This document shows positions 7,667 through 13,465 of a stretch of 17,309 nucleotides of DNA, piece after piece. Each line of letters starts with the position of its first letter. The first letter of the stretch is position 1. The stretch lies in the NCBI GenBank assembly GCA_034428595.1, contig DAOUHO010000145.1:1-17309 (forward strand), in the 5' to 3' direction. A program made the translations under genes and the position numbers. The stretch comes from JAJECS01 sp034428595. Lineage in GTDB: Bacteria > Chloroflexota > UBA11872. The notes under the pieces were generated by a model. That model searched no databases. It saw only the letters and a program-made list of their open reading frames with translations, and was not told where the DNA came from.

Positions 7667-7730
7667 GTAGGGGCGCCCCTCGTGGGCGCCCGTCTGGGTG
7701 CATCCGGGTAGCCACATGGCCTACCCCTAT
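7667..7730 (+). repeat. 64-bp hairpin repeat, family A, copy 3
   Basis: A full 64-base copy, GTAGGGGC at the left and CCCCTAT at the right, with the core GTGGGCGCCCG. It has more changes in the right half (GTAGCCACATGGCC) than copies 2 and 4. It lies 118 bases before the ATG of the second PhyH paralogue, in the same relative position as copy 2 before the first. Confidence 0.85.
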
Positions 7731-7747
7731 ACCGACTTGCCCGGCAG

Positions 7748-7769
7748 CCCACGCTGCGCGCAGCGTGGG
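7748..7769. repeat. 22-bp perfect palindrome, family B, copy 2
   Basis: This is identical to the palindrome at 6311-6332 (CCCACGCTGCG plus its reverse complement). It lies 79 bases before the ATG of the second PhyH paralogue, the same spacing as in the first unit. Confidence 0.85.
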
Positions 7770-7848
7770 AAACGCCGTGCTCATGTACCTTGCCCGAAAC
7801 GACCAGCCCGAACCGCCGTGTAGGGCATCCCTGAGCACTGGAGACCCC

Positions 7849-9003
7849 ATGCCCAGCCTGAACCGCGCTCTCCTCCGTCGCGACGGCTATCTGATCCTGC
7901 GCAACGTCATCCCGGCCGATCGGCTCGACGCGGTGCGCGAAGCCTGCGAGGGCTTGCTGGACCGGCAGCGGGAAATCTGGCGCCAAGAGGCCGGGCCCGA
8001 CGATCTGCCCGGCGGCGTGTGGGACACGCGTCCGCAACCGCGCGTGCCGGCATTCGAAAATCTGGTGGATGCGGAGACCGCCCTGGCGGTCGAGCTATGG
8101 CTCAGCGAGCCGATCATGGACGCCAGCCGCGAAATGCTCAGCGGCACCGAGGCGGTGCCCATGCACATGATGATGATGTGCAACCCGCGGACCGACCACG
8201 GCCCCGCCAAGTGGCACCGCGACATTGGGCGTCTCGAAATGGCCCCGCTGTGGCTGCTGCAGGAGGAGTTGGCCGAAACCGGTCCGCGCTATCTGCAATG
8301 GAACCTGCCGCTCTACGACGACGACGTGCTCTGGGTCGTGCCGGGCAGTCACCGCCGCCTGAACACGCCGGAAGAGGACCGGCACCTGGCCGAGGACCCA
8401 CGGTCGCCGATGCCGGGAGGAATGCCGGTGGAGCTCAAGGCCGGCGACGGCTTGATCTATCACCACAGCATGTTGCACTGGGGCAGCAACTACAGCCCAA
8501 AGCGGCGGCGCACGGTGCACGGCGGCATCGCGGTGCACGCCATGCCGCGAGATACCGGCTTCACCCGGCATCTGTCTCCGTCCGCCGCCGCCGCGTTCCA
8601 GGCTTGGAACCGCCGCGCGGCGGAGCAGCGGGATCTCACCGAGCGGGCGCTGCGCGGCGTCCTGGATGGTGACGCTGACGCCTTTCGCACGGCCCTCGAG
8701 CGATTGCACGCCGGCGCCGGACCCGCCGCCAAGCTGGCCCTCACGGCCTGCCTGGCCGAAGCCGCGCGGCACATGCATCTGCTCAAGGAGCCGGGATTCG
8801 ACGATCTGCCGGACGACATGCAGCGCCAGGCCACGCACCTCCACCCGCTCACGCTGGGCTGGGGTCCGGCCTTCAGCGAGCGCTTCAGCGAAACGGAGGC
8901 CGACCAGCTCTGTCGCCGCTTCGATTGGCTGGCGCAGCGCCTCCACGCCGTCCCGCGGCAGCCGGTGACGGTGGACGATTTCGTCGCGAGTTGGGCGGTT
9001 TGA
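7849..9003 (+). CDS. PhyH-family dioxygenase, tandem paralogue 2
   Basis: This is 384 residues, the same length as paralogue 1 and collinear with it throughout. The iron site is intact: His123 and Asp125 (KWHRDIG), His210 (SMLHWGSNYS) and Arg220. The Met-rich segment VPMHMMMMCNPRTDHGP is unchanged. Divergence is concentrated at residues 57-71, 88-92, 128-131 (NNGV becomes RLEM just behind the HxD motif) and the C-terminal third. Changes next to the iron site suggest a shifted substrate range. ATG 7849 is chosen by alignment with paralogue 1 and by GGAG at 7840-7843; the open frame extends back to 7597 only through repeats. It may be co-transcribed with paralogue 1 or have its own promoter, since the whole upstream region is duplicated. 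The reaction is inferred from the family; the substrate is unknown. Confidence 0.87.
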   Translation: MPSLNRALLRRDGYLILRNVIPADRLDAVREACEGLLDRQREIWRQEAGPDDLPGGVWDTRPQPRVPAFENLVDAETALAVELWLSEPIMDASREMLSGTEAVPMHMMMMCNPRTDHGPAKWHRDIGRLEMAPLWLLQEELAETGPRYLQWNLPLYDDDVLWVVPGSHRRLNTPEEDRHLAEDPRSPMPGGMPVELKAGDGLIYHHSMLHWGSNYSPKRRRTVHGGIAVHAMPRDTGFTRHLSPSAAAAFQAWNRRAAEQRDLTERALRGVLDGDADAFRTALERLHAGAGPAAKLALTACLAEAARHMHLLKEPGFDDLPDDMQRQATHLHPLTLGWGPAFSERFSETEADQLCRRFDWLAQRLHAVPRQPVTVDDFVASWAV

Positions 9004-9036
9004 TTCCCCTCTCGCACGAGGTGTTTGCGTAAGCCG

Positions 9037-9064
9037 GTAGGGGCGACGCATGCGTCGCCCCTAC
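9037..9064. repeat. 28-bp perfect palindrome, family F, copy 1
   Basis: GTAGGGGCGACGCA is followed directly by its reverse complement, with no mismatch. An identical copy lies at 11595-11622. It sits 33 bases after the stop of the second PhyH gene and 213 bases before mrfA. Its ends GTAGGGGC/GCCCCTAC are the same as those of the family A repeat. Confidence 0.9.
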
Positions 9065-9091
9065 GCCAGGCATCCTGTGCGGCTTGAGGTT

Positions 9092-9133
9092 TGATCGGCC
9101 TGAATTCCGGCCTCGGATCAAGTACGGGGCAGG
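9092..9133. repeat. Degenerate inverted repeat with a GGATCAAG core
   Basis: TTGATC and GATCAA bracket GGCC-TGAATTCC-GGCC (9092-9122), followed by GTACGGGGCAGGCT. It resembles the dispersed CCCCGGA-TCAAG-TCCGGGG palindromes of many GC-rich bacteria, here with mutated arms. It lies in the 274-base gap between the second PhyH gene and mrfA. I see no clear promoter or SOS-type operator in the rest of that gap. Confidence 0.45.
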
Positions 9134-9277
9134 CTGTTCGCCGGAATGGCGAAGGGGTTACGGAACGACTCTGTGGGGGTGTTCGGTATTTGTGTGGTGG
9201 GCAGTCTTGCGTTAGGGTGGGCGGACGATGTCCGGCGTTACTGGCGGTGCACTTCTGTATAGCCAGCCAGACTCCGC

Positions 9278-11590
9278 ATGAACGCCGCGCAGCTTGCCGA
9301 CCGGCTCTCGGGCGACGCGGAATTTGCTCGCGGCGTCACGGCCTGGAAGGTCCGACCCGCGCGCGAGGCGCGGTACGGCGACTGGCCGGAGGGCGTCGCG
9401 CCGGTGCTGCGGCGGGCCCTGGAGCAGCGCGGCGTGCGGGAGCTCTACATCCATCAATCCGAGGCCATCGCGCGCGTGCTCGGCGGCGAGGACGTCTGCA
9501 TCGTGACCGGCACGGCCTCGGGCAAGACCCTCTGCTACAACGTGCCGGTCGTCCAGGCCATCCTGGACGATCCCCAGGCCCGCGCGCTCTACCTCTTCCC
9601 CACCAAGGCCCTGGCGCAGGACCAACTCGACGAGTTGTACTCGCTAGTCCAGGTCGCCGAGGCGGACATCAAGACCTTCACCTACGACGGCGACACGCCG
9701 ACGACCGCGCGGCGCAAATTGCGGCAGGCCGGGCACGTGGTCATCACCAATCCCGACATGCTCCACCAGGGCATCCTGCCGCACCACACCCAGTGGACCC
9801 GGCTATTCGAGAACCTGCGCTTCATCGTGCTCGACGAGCTGCACGTCTATCGCGGCATCTTCGGCAGCCACCTGGCCAACGTGCTGCGGCGGTTGCTGCG
9901 TGTGGCCGAGTTCTACGGCTCGCGACCGCAGATCGTGGCCTGCTCCGCCACCATCGCCAATCCCAAGCAGCTGGCCGACCGGCTCACCGACCGCGACCTA
10001 GCGGTGGTCGACGACGACGGCTCGCCGCGCGGTGAGAAGCACCTGATCTTCTACAACCCCCGCGTCGTGAACGCGCAGCTGGGGATTCGGGCTTCCGAGA
10101 TCGACGCGGCGGCGGAGATTGCCGGGGTGCTGCTGGGCAACGACATCCAGACGCTCACCTTCGCCCGCAGCCGCACGGCCGCCGAGCTGCTGTTGAGCAA
10201 GCTGCGGGGCGGTCCGCACCTGGGCCGCGGTGAGGTGCGCGGCTATCGCGGGGGCTACCTGCCGGCCGAACGCCGCGAGATCGAGGCGGGCCTGCGCGAC
10301 GGCACGGTGCGGGCGGTGGTGGCCACCAACGCACTGGAGCTGGGAGTCGATATCGGGCAGGCGCAGGCGGCGGTGCTGTGCGGCTATCCGGGGTCGCTGG
10401 CGAGCTTCTGGCAGCAGGTGGGCCGCGCCGGACGCCGCCGCGAATCGTCGGTGGCGGTCTACGTTGCCGGATCCAGTCCGCTGGACCAGTTTGTGGCGCG
10501 CAACCCCGACTTCGTGCTGCGCGAGTCGGTCGAGTCGGCGCTGATCAATCCCGACAACGTCTACGTCTACACCAGCCACCTCAAGTGCGCCGCGTTCGAG
10601 CTGCCGCTGGTCGAGGACGAAACCTTCGCCGTGTCCACCACGGACGGCGCGGTGCGGATGCTCGTCGACGAGGGCATCCTGCACCAGGCCGGCGGCACCT
10701 ATCACTGGACCGCCGACGACTACCCGGCCCAGTACGTGAGCCTTCGCACCGGCACGCTCGACAACATCGTCATCGTGACCGACGAGAGCCGCCCGCAGGT
10801 GATCGGCCAGGTGGACCGCTTCTCCGCGCCCACGCGGGTGCACGAGGACGCGATCTATCTCCACGACGGACGCCAATTCCACGTCAACCGCCTCGACTGG
10901 GAGCAGGGCAAGGCGTACGTGGAAGAGGTTTCGGTGGAGCACTACACCGTCGCCAGCATGAACGTAAACGTCGCCGTGCTCGACGACTTCGAGCAGCAGG
11001 CCGACGCGCCGCTTGGGCGCTCGTGGGGCGAGGTGCGCGTCACCGCCCGGCCCACGATTTTCAAGAAGCTGCGCATCAGCGACGACGACAACGTCGGCTG
11101 GGGCACCATCGATCTCCCCGAGCAAGAGATGCACACCCAGGCGTGCTGGGCCTGGATGCGCCCCGAGCTGACCGAAACGCTGTCCCGCGCCGAGATCGAA
11201 TCCGGCCTCTGGGGCGCGCGGCACCTGCTGCCCAACGTGGCGGCGGTCCATCTCATGTGCGACCCGCACGACCTCGGCGTCGTCAGCGAGATCAAGTCGC
11301 CGTTCACCCAGGCGCCGACGCTCTACCTCTACGACCGCTATCCCGGCGGCGTCGGGCTCAGCGAGCGGTTGTACGCGACGTTCGACCAGGTGATGCAGGC
11401 CGCCGCGGAGCTGGCCGCCGACTGCGATTGCGCCGAAGGCTGTCCGGCCTGCGTGGGGCCGCCGGTAGCATCCGGCATCAGCGCCAAGGCCGCCACGCTG
11501 CGGGTGCTGCGGGCGCGTGCGGGCGAACCCGTTGCGGCGTTGGCCGCGTCGCATGCAGGCTCCCTCTCCATGGAAGAGACGTTTGAATAA
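9278..11590 (+). CDS. mrfA: DEAD/DEAH-box DNA helicase with DUF1998 zinc domain (MrfA/YprA family)
   Basis: A 770-residue superfamily 2 helicase. In Bacillus subtilis, MrfA (YprA) works with the exonuclease MrfB in a UvrABC-independent repair route for mitomycin-type damage. Visible motifs in order: Q-like LYIHQSEAI, Walker A GTASGKT with Lys83, FPTKALAQDQ, TNPDMLHQGIL, DELH at 186-189, CSATIANP, TFARSRTAAELL, ATNALELGVDIG and QQVGRAGRRR. The C-terminal DUF1998 region holds LYDRYPGGVGLSE and the four-cysteine cluster Cys716, 718, 722 and 725 (CDCAEGCPAC), the expected metal site. The length is close to the family norm and all motifs are intact. ATG 9278 fits the family N-terminus, though no ribosome site is evident. 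The MrfB-type exonuclease gene follows after a 258-base gap full of repeats, which strongly supports the assignment. Confidence 0.9.
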   Translation: MNAAQLADRLSGDAEFARGVTAWKVRPAREARYGDWPEGVAPVLRRALEQRGVRELYIHQSEAIARVLGGEDVCIVTGTASGKTLCYNVPVVQAILDDPQARALYLFPTKALAQDQLDELYSLVQVAEADIKTFTYDGDTPTTARRKLRQAGHVVITNPDMLHQGILPHHTQWTRLFENLRFIVLDELHVYRGIFGSHLANVLRRLLRVAEFYGSRPQIVACSATIANPKQLADRLTDRDLAVVDDDGSPRGEKHLIFYNPRVVNAQLGIRASEIDAAAEIAGVLLGNDIQTLTFARSRTAAELLLSKLRGGPHLGRGEVRGYRGGYLPAERREIEAGLRDGTVRAVVATNALELGVDIGQAQAAVLCGYPGSLASFWQQVGRAGRRRESSVAVYVAGSSPLDQFVARNPDFVLRESVESALINPDNVYVYTSHLKCAAFELPLVEDETFAVSTTDGAVRMLVDEGILHQAGGTYHWTADDYPAQYVSLRTGTLDNIVIVTDESRPQVIGQVDRFSAPTRVHEDAIYLHDGRQFHVNRLDWEQGKAYVEEVSVEHYTVASMNVNVAVLDDFEQQADAPLGRSWGEVRVTARPTIFKKLRISDDDNVGWGTIDLPEQEMHTQACWAWMRPELTETLSRAEIESGLWGARHLLPNVAAVHLMCDPHDLGVVSEIKSPFTQAPTLYLYDRYPGGVGLSERLYATFDQVMQAAAELAADCDCAEGCPACVGPPVASGISAKAATLRVLRARAGEPVAALAASHAGSLSMEETFE

Positions 11591-11594
11591 AGAG

Positions 11595-11622
11595 GTAGGG
11601 GCGACGCATGCGTCGCCCCTAC
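11595..11622. repeat. 28-bp perfect palindrome, family F, copy 2 (just after the mrfA stop)
   Basis: Identical in all 28 bases to 9037-9064. It begins four bases after the mrfA stop codon, so the mRNA would end mrfA with a strong hairpin. No T-run follows, so a factor-independent terminator is doubtful; transcript stabilisation or attenuation before mrfB is possible. The sequences outside the two copies do not match each other. Confidence 0.9.
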
Positions 11623-11648
11623 GTATGGATTTACAGATTGAGTGGCCG

Positions 11649-11679
11649 CTGGATTCCCGTTCCCCGCCTTCGCGGGACT
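11649..11679. repeat. Degraded inverted repeat, family E type
   Basis: CTGGATTCCCG followed by CCCGCCTTCGCGGGACT is recognisable as a decayed, reverse-oriented family E element like those at 7617-7645 and 13136-13164. The arms no longer pair fully. It lies in the mrfA-mrfB gap. Confidence 0.45.
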
Positions 11680-11700
11680 GCCGGACCCTTGCGTGGCCTT

Positions 11701-11764
11701 GTAGAGGCATCCCTTGTGGGCGCCCGTCCGGGTGGATCCGGGCAGCCACAAGAGCTGCCCCTAC
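11701..11764 (+). repeat. 64-bp hairpin repeat, family A, copy 4
   Basis: A full 64-base copy: left end GTAGAGGC, core CTTGTGGGCGCCCG, right end CCACAAG then GCTGCCCCTAC. The arm pairing CTTGTGG/CCACAAG is perfect here. It lies 84 bases before the chosen mrfB start, in the same orientation as the other three copies. A fragment of family D (near 11793-11809) separates it from the gene. Confidence 0.85.
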
Positions 11765-11848
11765 AGTGATTGAGGATTGCCCAACGGTTTCTGAGAGGGT
11801 CAGGGTGAGCGTCCCTTGCGACCGGCGCCGAACGTCATCCAGCGCGTC

Positions 11849-13099
11849 ATGACCAACGGGCGGGCCATGTCCTGGAACCGGCCGTGGGAACCGGTCGAGC
11901 CGGCGCCTGCGGTCGTGCCTCGAACCGTTGCACCGGGCGAGCCGGTCGAGGACGTCGTCGGCGGCGCGCTGGAGACTAACGACGCTGGCTCGTTCGTCGT
12001 AGTCGGTGACACCCACTCGTTGCCGGATCGGCTGTCGGCGGCCTGGCCCGGCGAGGCCGACCGGCGCGCGTTGGCCACGCTCACCGGCGACCCGGAGGTC
12101 GAGGACTTCGAGCTGGACCGGGCGCTGTTCGTCGACACGGAGACGACGGGACTGGCCGGCGGGACGGGCACCTACGCCTTTCTGATCGGGTGCGGTTGGG
12201 TGGAGGACGGCGCGCTGCGGGTCGAGCAGTACTTCATGCGCGATCACGCCGACGAGCCGGCGTTGATGGCGCACCTGGCGCGGCTCATCTCGCGATTTGA
12301 CTGGACGGTCAGCTTCAACGGCAAAAGCTTCGACCTGCCGTTGCTGCGCACGCGCTTCATCATGAACCGCATGCGCACGGGCCTCGACGGCCTGGGCGCA
12401 CTGGACCTGCTGCACGTCGCGCGCCGCCTATGGTGCTACCAGCTTCCGCGCCGCGATCTCGGCACGCTGGAGCGCGAGATTCTCGGTGTTGAGCGGGAGC
12501 TTGACGTGCCGAGCCACGAGATACCCGACATCTACTTTCGCTATCTGCGCACCGGCGACGCCCGCGAGCTCGTGCCGGTGGTGGCCCACAACCGGGTGGA
12601 CATGGTCTCCATGGCGGCGCTGCTGGTGACGGCGTGCGACGCCTTCAGCGACTGGCGCAGCCCCACGGCGCAGCCTGCCCAGGTGCTGGGCGCGGCGCGG
12701 TCCTTCGCGCTTTCCGGCGACATGGACACTGCGCTCGTGGCCTACGCACGGGCGCTGGAGCTTGGACTGGCGGAGGCGCTGGAGCCGTTGGCGCAGGTGC
12801 CGCTCAGCCTGGCCCACAAGCGGCGCGGCGTTTGGCCGGAGGCACTGGACCTGTGGGAGCGCATGCGGGTGCGTCATGGACGCACTGCCGTCTGGGCGCT
12901 GGTCGAGCTGGCCAAGTACCACGAGCATCGGGCCGGCGCGTTGGACACCGCGCGGGAATGCACCATCGAGGCCCTGGTTCAAGCCGATCGTCTGCTGGAC
13001 GCCCTGCCCCAACCGCTCGCGCGACCCGCGCTGGAGCACCGCCTGGCACGGCTTGACCGGCGGATGGGAGCCCCGCGTTCACGCCGCCCTGCGACATGA
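11849..13099 (+). CDS. mrfB: DEDD-type exonuclease with TPR domain (MrfB/YprB family)
   Basis: A 416-residue RNase H-fold exonuclease, partner of the MrfA helicase. Acidic metal ligands are visible: Asp96 and Glu98 in VDTETTGLAGG, Asp162 in SFNGKSFDLPLL, and His247 and Asp251 in VVAHNRVDMVSMAAL. Their spacing (96-162-251) matches the catalytic residues I recall for B. subtilis MrfB (Asp107, Glu109, Asp172, Asp262). Residues from about 285 on (ALSGDMDTALVAYARALELG and after) look like TPR helices, as in the family. The length is close to the 413 residues I recall for YprB. The start is uncertain: ATG 11849 and ATG 11867 both lie in frame, and a TTG at 11816 extends into repeat sequence; none has a good ribosome site. 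It follows mrfA on the same strand. The 258-base gap suggests the ancestral operon was expanded by repeats rather than split by a gene. Confidence 0.87.
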   Translation: MTNGRAMSWNRPWEPVEPAPAVVPRTVAPGEPVEDVVGGALETNDAGSFVVVGDTHSLPDRLSAAWPGEADRRALATLTGDPEVEDFELDRALFVDTETTGLAGGTGTYAFLIGCGWVEDGALRVEQYFMRDHADEPALMAHLARLISRFDWTVSFNGKSFDLPLLRTRFIMNRMRTGLDGLGALDLLHVARRLWCYQLPRRDLGTLEREILGVERELDVPSHEIPDIYFRYLRTGDARELVPVVAHNRVDMVSMAALLVTACDAFSDWRSPTAQPAQVLGAARSFALSGDMDTALVAYARALELGLAEALEPLAQVPLSLAHKRRGVWPEALDLWERMRVRHGRTAVWALVELAKYHEHRAGALDTARECTIEALVQADRLLDALPQPLARPALEHRLARLDRRMGAPRSRRPAT

Positions 13100-13135
13100 T
13101 TCCCTGCGCGTCTCAAAGGTCTTCCGCCACCCCGT

Positions 13136-13164
13136 CGTCATTCCGGCGCACGCCGGAATCCAGG
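13136..13164. repeat. Inverted repeat, family E, copy 2
   Basis: ATTCCGGCG and CGCCGGAAT are perfect arms around two or three bases, flanked by GTC and CCAGG exactly as in the copy at 7617-7645. The arms differ between the copies (CCGGCG against CCCGC) yet pairing is kept, which is compensatory change. It begins 36 bases after the mrfB stop and could form a hairpin at the end of that transcript. Confidence 0.75.
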
Positions 13165-13269
13165 TCCGAGCAGCCACAGCCTTATCCGCGCGCCGGAGAT
13201 CGAGCGCTTTAGATTTCTCACTGCGTTCGAAATGACAAATGACGTCATGTGAGCGCGGTGACGTGAATT

Positions 13270-13291
13270 CCCACGTTGCGCGCAGCGTGGG
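13270..13291. repeat. 22-bp palindrome, family B, copy 3 (one mismatch)
   Basis: CCCACGTTGCG followed by CGCAGCGTGGG, identical to the copies at 6311 and 7748 except C-to-T at one position in the left arm, which turns one pair into a G-T wobble in RNA. Confidence 0.8.
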
Positions 13292-13337
13292 CCGCCGGGC
13301 TGGTCAGCTACAAAACGCCTTGGACGTTTGACGTAGA

Positions 13338-13356
13338 GGCGGGTCTCAGACCCGCC
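13338..13356. repeat. Hairpin repeat with GTAGAGGC-type end (family G)
   Basis: GGCGGGTC and GACCCGCC are perfect arms around a TCA loop. The element begins GTAGAGGC at 13333, a variant of the GTAGGGGC end shared by families A and F. The matching right end is lost after CCCGCCC. It lies 110 bases upstream of the Gfo/Idh/MocA start at 13466. Confidence 0.65.
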
Positions 13357-13465
13357 CTTGCATGCGGCAAGTTCCCCGGATCGTCCGCGGCGGGCACTGG
13401 CTCAAGTGGACAAAGCCCACTGCGCGCGGTTTGATGATGCGGCGCGGCATCCGCGAGGGAGAGCC

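Larger units (their letters stand above)
6210..9003 (+). repeat. Tandem duplication: two units of repeat A + palindrome B + PhyH gene
   Basis: Unit 1 (6210-7566) and unit 2 (7667-9003) share the same order: a 64-bp family A repeat, a family B palindrome, about 80 less similar bases, an identical GGAGACCCC leader, then a 384-codon PhyH gene. The start codons are 1437 bases apart. The junction (7567-7666) holds an extra family E palindrome absent from unit 1. By hand alignment the proteins differ at about 70 of 384 positions, so the duplication is old rather than an assembly error. Confidence 0.8.
13100..13465. other. 366-base intergenic stretch of mixed short palindromes
   Basis: No supportable gene. 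In order it holds a family E palindrome (13136-13164), a repeat of the type AGATTTCTCACTGCG-TTCGAAATGACA (13211-13238), a family B palindrome (13270-13291), a GTAGAGGC-ended hairpin (13338-13356) and the ribosome site GAGGGAG for the next gene (about 13455-13461). An open frame back to 13358 belongs to the next gene's reading frame but has no start support. I see no clear promoter. Confidence 0.7.

Noticed and set aside
6210..7730. Repeats A considered as ends of an insertion sequence carrying the PhyH gene
   Set aside because: No transposase gene lies between them, the copies are direct rather than inverted overall, and no target-site duplication is visible. A tandem duplication explains the layout.
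9140..9190. GAAC...GTTC inverted motif near 9162-9183 as a possible SOS box for mrfA
   Set aside because: The half-sites are 14 bases apart, unlike the four-base spacing of GAAC-N4-GTTC DinR/LexA boxes, and the sequence between shows no symmetry.
9998..12415. 805-codon - strand open frame across the mrfA and mrfB genes
   Set aside because: It runs opposite two genes with complete helicase and exonuclease motifs and through the repeat-filled gap. The translation has no domain pattern.
12762..13235. 157-codon + strand open frame overlapping the end of mrfB
   Set aside because: It is out of frame with the TPR-coding end of mrfB and extends into a family E palindrome. No homology or ribosome site supports it.
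6210..13357. Repeats considered as a CRISPR array
   Set aside because: The copies are kilobases apart, lie between unrelated genes, differ from one another, and have no regular spacers or cas genes.
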